A stretch of 64,000 bases of DNA from Flammulina velutipes. Taxonomy: Eukaryota; Basidiomycota; Agaricomycetes; Agaricales; Physalacriaceae. Both the position numbers and the translations under genes were made by a program. The stretch is taken from positions 2,418,001-2,482,000 of the forward strand of contig CM022368.1 in the NCBI GenBank assembly GCA_011800155.1. Direction: 5' to 3'. Within the stretch, counting starts at the first letter, position 1. Each line of letters begins with the position of its first letter. The notes beneath the pieces were generated by a model. That model was not told the origin of the DNA. It ran no database searches and saw nothing but the letters and a program-made list of their open reading frames with translations. Shown piece by piece: positions 33,935 through 45,016 of the stretch.

Positions 33935-34235
33935 GCGCGGAGGACGGCTGCCGTCATTGGTAGCTGACCTCTTTACTGTATTTTCTACTTTGTCTTGACC
34001 CATGGACTCTCACGACATGTTAACGACGGCTACCATTGTTGGTGGCTGACATCTTTGTGTTATCTTTCTTTTTTACCTTATATTTTGCTCATGGACATTC
34101 ACGATGTGTTGAGGATGGCTGCCATCATTGGCGGCTGACCTCTTCACATTGTTTTATAGCTATCATTCATATGGACTGTTTTTGACATGTTTGTTGAGGA
34201 CAGCTGTCGTTGTTGACGGCCGGCCTCTTCTATGT
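33935..34235 (+). repeat. Degenerate tandem repeat, about four units of 80-87 bp
   Basis: Units start near 33941, 34024, 34109 and 34195. Each contains a version of GACGGCTGCCATCATTGGTG followed by GGCTGACCTCTT, then a T-rich spacer and a CATGGAC...CACGATGTGTTGA stretch. Copies are diverged but clearly periodic. It lies upstream of the open frame at 34302. Bases 33423-33934 show no gene. Confidence 0.65.
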
Positions 34236-34264
34236 TATATTATTTGAGTACATAATGACCATTT

Positions 34265-34721
34265 TCAGTTTGTTGCAACGAGCTGGAATACAGATGAGTG
34301 TTTGGCTTTGGTGGAAGAGTTATTCAGAGTGGAGCTAGAGGAGCTGACAGATGACGAGACCCCTATGGACCTCATATCCTCTCTCGAAACAGAGCCTGTT
34401 GCAGCTCAGCACGCTTCTAAGCCTTCACGTTCTGATTCTCTATATCACTATAAATCTCAAACGTCTCCTAACCATACATGCAAACTATTACCTGTCCACC
34501 CTCCACTCATTCATTTGCGCGTCCAACCAACTACCGTTTCCAACATTATATCCACAACACTGCCTGTCCCGCCTCCTACATCGTCCATCCCAGAGTCTGC
34601 GACATCGTCAGGGCGCAAACACAAGTGTCATGACAGTGTTGTGAAACAGGCTCGAAGAAACACAAAAAGAAGGAAAAAAGGACTACGCAATGGACAGCAG
34701 CATCTCGTCTGTGAGGGCTGA
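34265..34721 (+). CDS. Small hypothetical protein, acidic start and basic tail
   Basis: A single open frame, entered after a likely intron (acceptor near 34267), reading FVATSWNTDECLALVEELFR, then an acidic LEELTDDETPMDL, a Ser/Pro-rich middle and a basic C-terminus (KQARRNTKRRKKGLRNG) that could act as a nuclear signal. TGA at 34719-34721. No recognised domain. It lies just outside the Harbinger left end. Confidence 0.4.
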
Positions 34722-35204
34722 GGGACATTTGGGTCAAGCACTTGTTAAACGCTCAACCAGTCATTTTTCCTGACTTTGACATCACCTCCCTTTCTGTCGC
34801 GCCAAGTGGTGTTCGGGGCTCCCAACATCCTAGTCAGAACTCCACATTCAGTGCCGCCGAACTACAGTGGGTTTGAGAAAATGACAGGTAGTGCATGTAC
34901 CATGGGAAAGTTGAGAACTGTTATCTTCAACTTTCCCACGACTCTGGTGCAGGTGAAAGGTATCATTCACTGGTAAAACTACTTAATTACTTCATTGGAC
35001 GACTTCCCATAAGACTGGAAGTGTTCCAAGTTCCAGATTTCCATCAATCAAAGGCTGTGCTTCCAAAATTTTGGTACGAGCCTCCCCCGTAAACAAAGAG
35101 GTTCCAAAATATTCCAAACTGAGAACATGATGTCATTATCGGGCCGTACCCCGAGTCGTGTGAGCATTCAACGTCCAGCTTGCTTTCTGTTCATCATCCA
35201 CAAC

Positions 35205-36408
35205 ATGGAAGACGATAATATCGTGCTGAAACTTCTCCAAGAGGAAGAATGATGAGGAGGAAGTTAACCAACTCCAGATGGGTTTAACACTGCTTGCTCA
35301 TCAGGATCACATTGATGACCAGAACATGCGACGACACCTACGATATCACTATCTAAGGCGACCAGAGCTTCCTCCAAACCCTCGTTCTGGTACGCCATGA
35401 CAGCAGCTGTTTGCTAATCGTAATGATTGTGCTTTCATTACAACGATGGGTATTGATGTCACCACATTCGAGTTCCTCCTCCAGCATTTTGCTACTCGGT
35501 GGAATACAACTCCCATTCCTCGTGTTGACGTAGACACTGAGGGACGGGCACGTCTCGGACATCGGTCCCTTGATGCAGCAGGCGGTCTTGGACTTGTACT
35601 GCATTATCTCTCATCTGCCATCCTCAAAATCATGCTAGAGCTTATCTTCGCCATCGTACCTACCACACTATCCCGTTATATTTTGTTTGGGCGCAAGATT
35701 TTTGTTGGATGTTGTATGGTCCATACCCGAAGGTGCCATTGCCATGCCTAAAACGCGGGATGAATGTGAAGAATATCTTGTTCTGGTTCCCGAAAGGTAT
35801 TATTTCCTTCTATTGACAGCTTTCTATAGCTAATGATAAACACTATGCAAGGAGAAATAATCGCAGCATCCTTCGGCAATCCTGGCAGCTGGCATGATGC
35901 TCAAGTTGCTGCACCACTTTATCCAAAGCTGCGAGAATTACCTCCGGGCTTCTTCATTGTTTGTGACACTGCCTTTCCCCACGACGAGTCAATACAAGGT
36001 TGCATCGTTGTACTCTCAAAGTCTGGTGAAGCACTTCCCAATGACCCGGTGCTTAGAGAAGAGAAGATGCGGCTGGATTCCCAGCTGGTTTCATTCTGCC
36101 AGACTGCTGAATGGGGAATGCACATTGTACAAGGTTCTTGTGGACGTCTCTGAGTACCTCTCAAGGCAGGTATTGAGGTAGAGCAGAGAGATGATTGGAT
36201 AGAGCTCCTTGAGCTCTGCTTTCGCATGTGCAATTTGCGAGTGAGACTTGTGGGCATAAATGAAATCCGGGATGTCTACTATCCAATCTGGTGACAAACA
36301 GAAGATGAGAGGCTCTGGGACAGTTTAGGTAACATGCTATTCACTGACATCAGACGCAGCGACCGAGTTTCACGATTTCACTTAATAGCAGTCGAAAATC
36401 AACAGTAG
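35205..36408 (+). pseudogene. Harbinger DDE transposase, broken
   Basis: The frame begins MEDDNIVLKLLQEEE, shifts, then reads MRRHLRYHYLRRPELPPNP. Conserved blocks follow: FEFLLQHFATRWNTTPIPR, RSLDAAGGLGLVLHYLSS, PGSWHDAQVAAPLYPKLR, GFFIVCDTAFP (DDE-domain region with the conserved DTAFP), QTAEWGMHIVQGSCGRL, VPLKAGIEVEQRDDWIELL and NMLFTDIRRSDRVSRFH. One intron near 35799-35850 is plausible. Stops at 35398-35400, 36150-36152 and 36292-36294, and an early frameshift, make it inactive. The family catalyses cut-and-paste transposition. Confidence 0.85.
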
Positions 36409-36463
36409 ACAGAAAGAGAATTGAATTATCAAATTATGTGTTACAATTTTCATCCATTCTCGC

Positions 36464-37134
36464 TCACTTACTCTCACGAGAAGGAGACGGTGAATGAGAC
36501 AAGCGACGACAGTGATGTTCTTCCAGCACCTGCAATTTACGACTCATCTCTCTCTCCATCTCAAGTCGATCATCTGCACGCTGTGCCCGAAGGCGCTCGG
36601 TAAGGAGCTCTTCACGAAGTTGATCAACATCTGTCTGCAATCGTCTAATTTTGACCTGAGAACTGTTGAGTTGGATGAGTAGTGCGTTCTGCTCAGCACG
36701 ATGTTCATCACGTAGATGAAGGTGTTCCGGGTCAAAAGCACTAGAAATGTTGGAGATAGCCTGAAGTGTGGTGTCGTTGTGTAGACATGTGGGTTGTCCT
36801 TGTAGCGCACAAGATTTATAGGCCTTCTCGACATGCCAGGATGATGACCGCTGAGATGAGGTTGTCTGTGTTTCATCTTCCTCTCCATCTTCCTCCTCAT
36901 CAGCTTCGTCGTTGTCACTAGTAGGTTGCGTAGCAGAATCATCAAGAACGCTACAGCTGTACTGTTGTCGGATTGCCCAATCGACTTCGTAGGCGCCAGA
37001 AAGCCGTTTGGACTTCTTGGACTTGGTAGTTGGCTTCTTGCCACCAGCCTCCTTCACGAGCTGAAAACAGTCAGTATGGTAGATAATGAAAGAGATACAT
37101 TGCATACCTTGGACAATTTGCGTCGAAGTTGGCC
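36464..37134 (-). pseudogene. Harbinger SANT/MYB-type accessory protein, 3' part
   Basis: Continues the gene whose 5' part is at 53692-54242. The minus strand reads GQLRRKLSK (37134-37108), a 47-nt intron (37061-37107), then LVKEAGGKKPTTKSKKSKRL, an acidic EADEEEDGEEDE stretch and a long coiled coil (LIQLNSSQVKIRRLQTDVDQ... through RKLQVLEEHHCRR). It stops at 36464. It is split from its 5' half only by insertion F1a at the TSD CACATCAC, so the coding sequence itself is otherwise intact. Confidence 0.8.
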
Positions 37135-37369
37135 CACATCACTAGGGTTTAAAGGTCAGGTTAAGTCAGGTTAATGACCCACTTTTTGGATTAACCTGAC
37201 CTTAACCAGTCATTCAATATCATGAAAGTTGATTAACCATTAACCGTGACCAGTCAATAAGTGTAACCAGTCGCTCGAGACTCAGTTATAACTGGCTATA
37301 ACCAGTTAAAACTTAATGCAGTTATAACCAGTTACTAACAGGTTATGACTGGTTAATATGCTATCAACC

Positions 37370-37515
37370 TAGACCTGTCACTGGCCGGTAAAGAGTCGTC
37401 GTTTACCGACCTGTACGACGGAGTTTTAATTCATAGTAGACATTTTCGGTAATAGCCGAATTCTCGAAAAGGCTCGTTCGCCAAATCACCTTTTGAAGAA
37501 GATCGGTCCGTTTAG
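37370..37515 (+). repeat. Left terminal inverted repeat of the AcademH-like element
   Basis: From CCTGTACGACGGAGTTTT inward (about 37409 on) it matches the right end closely, through CGAAAAGGCTCGTTCGCC. The outermost 40 nt differ in sequence but form a hairpin CGGTAAA/TTTACCG. Confidence 0.75.
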
Positions 37516-37623
37516 TTCCGGCTTGCCTTCTGACCACGACGACGCGACACGACGCGACAATTGTTTGCGAAATGTCTTCGACGAGCCACCGAGAAGTCTT
37601 GAAAGCACAACAGTAAGATTCTT

Positions 37624-39075
37624 CATCTGGAAAGGGCTATTCCTCTTATGCTAACTTATCACAACTTAAAGCTTCTAAGTTAGTCAAGTTATAAAAGTTA
37701 TGAAAGCTAACTTAGGCAATGGTTAGATCTGCAATTCACCTTAAGTTGAAGTAAGTTGACTCAAGTTGCTTGTAAGTTACACTCAAGTTGAGATAAACCA
37801 AGACCTCTATTTAACCATAGTCTGAGATGTCTAAAAGTCTACTTGAGTCTGACTTAAAGCTGTCTAATTCCATTAATATAATAACCTTGATTAAAAGCTA
37901 ATAAAGATAAACATCACACAATTTAGATAGAAAACAATTAATTATCATTGCAACTATCAATAAACAGATATAATATACTCTAATAAATAGCTAACATACA
38001 ATAGTTCAAAAGAAATACTAAAGAAAGAGCAGATTAATCAAAGATATAAGTCAAAAGAGCAAGACACATACCAGAACAGTGAACACAGTCAAAAGAGAGC
38101 ACTCTTGAACAAGAGACAATGATTAGCAAGCATAAGAAAAGAAGAAGCAAGTCCACATACCAAGAGAACATTCAAGACTTGAAGATTTAAAGAGAGAACA
38201 TGGAGGAAGAAGGTCAAGAGAGGAATGATGGGATCAGAGCTCAGCTCTGGTTTAAATACCAACATGAAGTCACATGACCAGGGCATAGGGTTTGGGTCCG
38301 GAGGTCCGGACCTAAATTGCCTGCCTGTTGGACTTGATCAATTCTTGATTCTTGATTTATAACTGTTCACTCAATAACTCTGTGGGACTTGCATGGAAGG
38401 TAGCAGACCTATATATGGTTGGAAAGCGTTTGATTAGGGCTACATGACGAGCCTATAACCGTGGGAAAATAAGGGGTGCAGCTCCGGCCATAAGCCATTC
38501 AATCAATTCTCTGTTTCTTGTGTTCAAGCAATAGCACTACTATACTTGACTGGAAGGTACAAGTGTTATATACGGTCAGAAAGCGTACAAATTGGGCTAC
38601 AAGACGCTTACATAATCATTGGAATCGCAGGGACGCACCACAAGTTATAGGCAAAATACAAGATTTTACTCGGATTTCTCTAGTTTCTCTTGCTTATAGT
38701 ATGCCCACACCAAGCTTGTAGATAGTTATTAGACAACTTAGGAATATCCAGGTTGAGTTTTAGATACCTAAAGTTGATTGTAATATCAGCTCCAACTTTG
38801 GACAACTTGAGTTTCTTATAGATACGAGGTTCTGTGCAATTATCTTTAGTTAACTATATAGTAACTTCAGATAACAAGTATATGATATCTAACTTGTAGC
38901 AACTTTACCCAACTTTAGTCAACTTTTTCTGACTGAAAAGCATCTCAAGATATGTTCTAGAATATGAGTGTCTTAGAGCAACATATCTGTCTCAAGATAA
39001 CTTATCTGCCTTAAGTTATAGGTTTTAGATGAGTGTAACTTGAGTTAACATAAGATAATAAGGCCTTTCCAGATG
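37624..39075 (+). mobile_element. Non-coding CATCTGG element, family H, copy H1
   Basis: A 1,452-bp element with inverted ends CATCTGGAAAGG. The copy H2 at 57087-58538 has the same length in opposite orientation and is nearly identical. The flanks (TT and CA) do not show a duplication. The right end supplies CCAGATG, so an ATG is formed exactly at the junction with the DUF6589 frame. It contains the same GTCATGTGAC / TATTTAAA promoter-like core as family G (minus strand, about 38238-38285). Confidence 0.85.
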
Positions 39076-39779
39076 CAGCCGTCTCCATTCTTCAACGACT
39101 CGTCTTCTCTTCTTCTATCTACACAAGCACCCAAATTTCCCATTACTCCCCATACGCAATCTCCTACGTTACATCTTCCTGAGCCGCTCAATGACTTCCC
39201 TCTTCTCCATTTCGATAACAGCCTGTACGGCGACGAAATTGATGCATTCTCTTCGAACTCGTGGGATCACAATCTGGAGTCTCCGTTTGAGCAAAAACCT
39301 CGCCGAAAGCCTGCCATGAGCAACATCGAGAAGGCACGCGCTGCGCTTTCCCACCTTGACAGCCTAAATATCACTGCTTGGAAGCTTTTTGAGACGCTAC
39401 TCACGAGCACTGCATTCAACTATAATATTGCCGGCCTCTACCGCAAGGATTCGTCAACCTTCGAGCGTATTCTGGATGGGATGTCGTCTTGTGATCAGCT
39501 AAACAAACGGCTCGCGGACTGGATGTTCCCGAAGGCGTTGGAAATGGTTTCTCAACTGGTGGGCCGTCGAAGGTTCTCTCTGGCACTTTATGTGTCCTCT
39601 ATCCTTTACGAAATGTTCTAAGTTCCGAGCATCTCCTTCTAAAGCCAATCATGGATAATCTGCATGCTTCAAGACCCATTACTATCGCTGATCTCCATCC
39701 TCGCATTGACCAGCAGTCATATTACCTCCATCAGTCGAAGGTCACTGTAGTGCGACACCTTCTGAGACTTGTACGCCCC

Positions 39780-40495
39780 TAGGGCTTTAAGGTCCGGTCT
39801 CGGTCCGGTCTTTTTCATTTTTTTTCAAGGACCGCCAACCGGGGTGGTCCTTCATTTTCTTCATTTTGGAAGGACCATCAACCGGGACCGGTCTTTTAAT
39901 TAGACCGTCGCGACTGCAGTCCGGTCTTTCCAGTCCGACCGGTTGAACCGGGGGCCGGTCCGGACTGCAGTCCAACTGGTCCAACTGTTGCATAGCGCAT
40001 CCCAAGGTCGAGTCGCGTACACAAAAATGTGCATGTAGTAAGTATTGAACTCAAGACCTCACCTAATATAGGTGAAATTGAGGTGTTCTAACCACTAGAC
40101 CACAGTGTCTTGTTATATATAGGAACTTTATGCAATATACTATGTCATCGTCTAAATTTCAACTCACTATTATGTATTCAAGTGTTCGTTTGAGAGGGTA
40201 AACATTGTAATTATTCAATTCAGCTTGACATATGTGCTGAAATATATGTTTTTGTACTCTAACCTAGCTAAAATATGTTTGCACACCCTTTGGCAGTCCG
40301 TTTTACTATAGACCAGTCCACGACTGGTCGCACCAGTCTTTTGGCAGTCCTAAATATTCTCATCCAACCTCAGGACTGCCAACTGGGACCAGTCTTTTTC
40401 CGACCGGTCTTTTTCTCTTGGCAGTCTTTTTGCGGTCCGGTCCGGTCCAGTTGGCAGTTGTTTGGCAGTCCATAGGACCGGACCTTAAAGGTCTA
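39780..40495 (-). mobile_element. hAT-type MITE, family A, copy A4, inside the DUF6589 gene
   Basis: A 716-bp element with perfect 8-bp TSD TACGCCCC (39772-39779 and 40496-40503). Its removal joins VTVVRHLLRLVRP to KGFDSKALLNDPLLQYK in frame. Confidence 0.92.
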
Positions 40496-42109
40496 TACGC
40501 CCCAAAGGATTCGATTCGAAAGCACTGCTAAATGATCCACTGCTACAGTACAAGACACGACACCAGACACCCGTTTCTCCTGCTTCTGACTACGCTGTAC
40601 TCAGACTCACGACAATAGAGGAGGCAAGCATCGAAGGGAACCTGCTAGTTCCAGAAGACGCGTACATTGATCAGATGAAGCGGGAGCCCGAGTCTCTTGA
40701 TGACAAGGCCATCATCTCCACTAACGATCAGCTCACCAACTCTAGGATATGTTCCACTCAAGTTCTTCGCATCGAGGATCTCACACCCTTTTCGCGTCGT
40801 GAGAACTTTCAGCTCGGTGTTGCAGGCTTTCACATGGATATGAACATAAAATGGGGGATTCACTCGAAGCACTATGGATCGGTGCGGCAGGCTGGGAGTC
40901 TATCTTGGTTCTTTCATCTACTCGACAAGAAGCGTCTTGCGAATGATAAACCTGATTACTACACGCTCACTGCAGCATACGACCAGATTCCGGATGGACT
41001 CGTTCTGAATGCTTGGCGCCTTCATTGCGGTGACACCTCACTCAACGAGTTCCTTCTCTCTAAACCATCTGCCAAATCCCTACTTGCTATTGCGTCAACT
41101 ATACTCGATGAGCTGGCGACACCAATGCCAGATGTGGAGCGTCCCAAACCAAAGCCAAGGAAGAAGAAAGCTACTGGACCGCTGGCACTCCTGCCACCGC
41201 CGCCGCCACCTCGTATTCCCGACAATCCCCTCGATGATCCATTGCACCAGAATATCCGCCTACTCACACGCGACCTTCTCTTGCTCCATGAACTAAAGAT
41301 TGCGACGAAGACTGGAGACGTAGGACGCATAGAGGATGTCCTTCCAGATCTCGCGGCATTGTTCAGAGGTTGTGGATCAAATAAGTATGTGATGGAAATC
41401 ACGTACTATCTAAATAACCTGAAGCAGGTGTGGCCAATGGAGTTCGCGTATGTTCCCTTTGATAATAGATGTAACATTACCTGACTTTCAATGCAGAAAC
41501 ATCATACGCGACAACCAATTGCTAAACTTTGACGAGAAAAGTGATTCTTTTGTTCCAATCGACATGAACATCGAGCACATCATTGGCGATACCAAGGTAA
41601 TTGTCTTCACGTTTCTTGTATTCACAATCAAGGTCTGAAGATACCGTGAATAGGCAATCCATATTGCGAAGGGCATATACGGCTCATAGGAACGACTTGG
41701 AGATATCTCGGCATCTATCAAGATGTTACAGAGTGTGAAGGCAGTTCTTCGGGATACAATGGATACCAGCTACCAGAAGAAGAAACACACAGAATGCAAT
41801 ACCGAAACCCTTGTCCACACCGTCGCCGATGCACTGTATGACCAATCCCTCCAAGTCTTTAATCCCGACAGAGTCTGCGACGTCAACGTCAAACCAACGC
41901 CAGATTTGATACAAAGGGGATGGGAGGGTTTAGAGAGGACGACCATTCCTACATTCAACAAGAATAGGGCACTCTTTGAAGACGGAAATCCAGATGACAT
42001 TGTTGAGGAGGAGGATGAGTTACCAGCTGTTAGTTTTACTATGGGCGAAGAAGATGCAGAGGATTCTTAATCAACAACTGTATTCTATACTCTCTTAGAG
42101 TGCTTCGAA

Positions 42110-42826
42110 TAGGCCTTTAAGGTCCGGTCCTATGGACTGCCAAACGACTGCCAACTGGACCGGACCGGACCGCAAAAAGACCGCCAAGAGAAAAAGACCG
42201 GTCGGAAAAAAGACTGGTCCCAGTTGGCAGTCCTGAGGTTGGATGAGAATATTTAGGACTGCCAAAAGACTGGTGCGACCAGTCGTGGACTGGTCTATAG
42301 TAAAACAGACTACCAAAGGGTGTTCAAACATATTTTAGCTAGTTTAGAGTACAAAAACATATATTTCAGCACATATATCAAACTGAATTGAATAATTACA
42401 ATGTTTACCCTCTCAAACGAACACTTGAATACATAATAGTGAGTTGAAATTTAGACGATGACATAGTATATTGCATAAAGTTCCTATATATAACAAGACA
42501 CTGTGGTCTAGTGGTTAGAACACCTCAATTTCACCTATATTAGGTGAGGTCTTAAGTTCAATCCTTACTAGATGCACATTTTTGTGTACGCGACTCGACC
42601 TTGGGATGCGCTATGCAACAGTTGGACCAGTTGGACTGCAGTCTGGACCGGCCCCCGGTTCAACCGGTCGGACTGGAAAGACCGGACTGCAGTCGCGACG
42701 GTTTAATTAAAAGACCGGTCCCGGTTGATGGTCCTTCCAAAAAGAAGAAAACAAAGGACTGCCCCAGTTGGCGGTCCTTGAAAAAAAATGAAAAAGACCG
42801 GACCGAGACCGGACCTTAAAGCCCTA
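42110..42826 (+). mobile_element. hAT-type MITE, family A, copy A5
   Basis: A 717-bp element with perfect 8-bp TSD GCTTCGAA (42102-42109 and 42827-42834). It sits between the convergent stops and the last codons of the helicase. A tRNA-like module lies at about 42503-42564. Confidence 0.94.
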
Positions 42827-42897
42827 GCTTCGAAGGAGGTTGTACATCAGTATCAGTTTCTATGATAGTCCCATGCCTTTTGTTGAACTCCTTTATG

Positions 42898-44396
42898 CAT
42901 CAGGAAACAGCCCTGGGTGTTAAGTTGACTAAAGACAAGTGTCAAAATGTTCTAAACTTATTACAACTAAGTTTACTTAGGACAGACAGGTTAACTCATA
43001 GTAACTTGGTACAAAGGACTTTGTATCAATAACTCTAGTTGCTAAAAGACGACTTGAGCTATCTAAACATAACTCTAAAGCAATGCATCTTATACCTATA
43101 GTTGAAGCTAACACAAGTTACCACAAGTTATACTCTAGAAATCAATTACCTTCGTCTAACTTATGTTGAATAAGACTAACTTAGGGAACTTGTTTATGTC
43201 CTTAAACTAGCTGTATATATCTAAGAAGCTCTCTAGAGCATGAACTAATCAACAGAAGTATGTAAAAGAGTGATAATATGTATAATGCACTCAGAGCAAT
43301 ACTTGTAAGGCCTTGGCCGCATTTTTGACCCTATAGCCCTCATCCAAGTCATGATTAGTTGAATAATGATGTATATCTTATCACATAAGGTGCCCCCAAG
43401 TGATAGTAGACCAATGAGGTGGCTCGATGATGTGTGGCGCAATTTCCGGACATTTTTGCTTAATGCAAGAGCACTGGTGATCTGGAGACCTATCTGGGTG
43501 TCATATGCAATGCCCTAAAGGTTTATCAACAACTTCCAAGTAGTTTTAGACCCTCAGAATGTAAGAGAAAAGTGCTGCTCCCTTTATGGTGCTTTTTCAA
43601 CAATGTTCCCTGTGTCTCTCAGTCAATTCTTCACTCTTTTACATGGTTCTTGTATATTCAATGTGCATGTTAGACACTCTTTGCAATATACAAAGGCTTA
43701 TTCAAGGACCTAATGTGCACACACTGCTTGATTCTTTATTTTTGACAAGTCCGGAACCCTAACCTCAAAGTCATGTGACCTCATGTTGGTATTTAAATCA
43801 AACATTCCCTGAATCTCTCTTGACCTTGTACCATCACCATCTCCTCTGTCTCTCCTCCTCCTCCCTTCTCTTGCATGTTCCTGTCTTCAAGTCACCTATT
43901 GTATGTTCTCTTGCTTGTCTCTTGAGTCTTTATTGATGTCTTTTATTCAGATCTTTCCTTGCTATTGTCTGATGCTTTGCTACTGGTTGTGAGTTGTTTC
44001 TACTCTATATTCTTGACTTTTACTAACTCTGTTACTACTAGGATATGTATCTATGCTAGCTAGCTCTTGTAGTACTGTGTATTATTGTATTTTGAATGAA
44101 AATCTTTCATTTAACTTCTTGTCTTTGTTGGTTTCTTAAGATTCTTGAATAAATACTTGAACCTAAGGCTATTTTATGATGTATTGAGGTTAACCTTCAG
44201 TCTGTACAGGTCTACCTATATCAACTCATGTCTAACTTAAGTAACTTAGACTAACTTCTGGCTAACTTAATATTGTCTACAATCATAACCATAGCCCTTG
44301 GCAACTTCATTAACTTGAGCAACTATTGTCTTTCGTAGCTCTAAGGTAACCTATAACGACTATATACAACTTAGACTTCAAGGGTGTTTCCTGATG
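42898..44396 (+). mobile_element. Non-coding CATCAGG element, family G, copy G2
   Basis: A 1,499-bp element with inverted ends CATCAGGAAACA, flanked by TG on both sides (2-bp TSD). It lacks about 300 bp relative to G1 in the region after the CTCGATGATGTGTGGCGCAA word. It interrupts the helicase C-terminal coding sequence. Confidence 0.88.
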
Positions 44397-45016
44397 TGGT
44401 CGTGCAAATCTTTTCACCCCACTCTATTCTCCAATCGTCACGTTGCTGCAATATTTCTTGAATTCCCTTCGGCGTCGAAATAGAGAGCGGCAACGTCTTC
44501 GCCAAAAGGGTAATCTGGCTCGTTGTAAGAATCTTGACAGGTAGGGTTTAAAAGTTAGGTTAGTCCAACTGGTTAAAATCTGTAACTCGACCTAACTTAA
44601 CTGCTATCTAACTGTTCAGAATTTTGACTGGTTAGAAATTGTAACCAGTTAAGGTTAGCAGTTAGACCTTTTCCTGAAAAGTGACTAACTGGCAAATGAC
44701 TGGTTATGACTGGTTATAACCTTTTGGGGTTATAACTGACTATAACTGAGTTTAAACTGGTTAAATAAGTTATAAATCATAAATTTTCATCTAATTTGGT
44801 TAAGATCAAGTAGTTTCAAAATATTTTCAGCTATTAACACTAATATATGATTGTATACAAGACAATAACTAACTGATACTTTACTTCTATCAACTAATCT
44901 TATAAATTACACATACTTTGCTTCATATTCAACTAAAATAACTAGTTATAACCTAAAAAAGTTATAACTAGTCATGACTGGTTATAACTGCCCTCTTAGT
45001 AACTGGTTAGAATTTA

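Larger units (their letters stand above)
37572..42070 (+). pseudogene. DUF6589-type protein (putative Academ-like transposase), degraded
   Basis: Starts at or near MSSTSHREVLKAQQ (37572), interrupted by H1. The frame from 39076 reads QPSPFFNDSSSLLLSTQAPK, ALSHLDSLNITAWKLFETLL and DQLNKRLADWMFPKALEMV. A break near 39550, where family members have several hundred more residues, is followed by RRRFSLALYVSSILYE, a frameshift, then ITIADLHPRIDQQSYYLHQ. After A4 it continues LTTIEEASIEGNLLVPEDAY, FHMDMNIKWGIHSKHYGSV, RDLLLLHELKIATKTGDVGR and LFRGCGSNKYVMEI. An intron (41459-41507) precedes NIIRDNQLLNFDEKSD and VPIDMNIEHIIGDTK. A TAG at 41687-41689 replaces a Trp before ERLGDISASI. It ends GEEDAEDS at 42070. 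Family assignment is from memory of DUF6589 sequences. Confidence 0.75.

Noticed and set aside
38518..38721. 67-residue frame also present at 57441-57644 and in part at 16-219
   Set aside because: Internal sequence of repeat H copied with the element; no codon-like conservation beyond overall identity.
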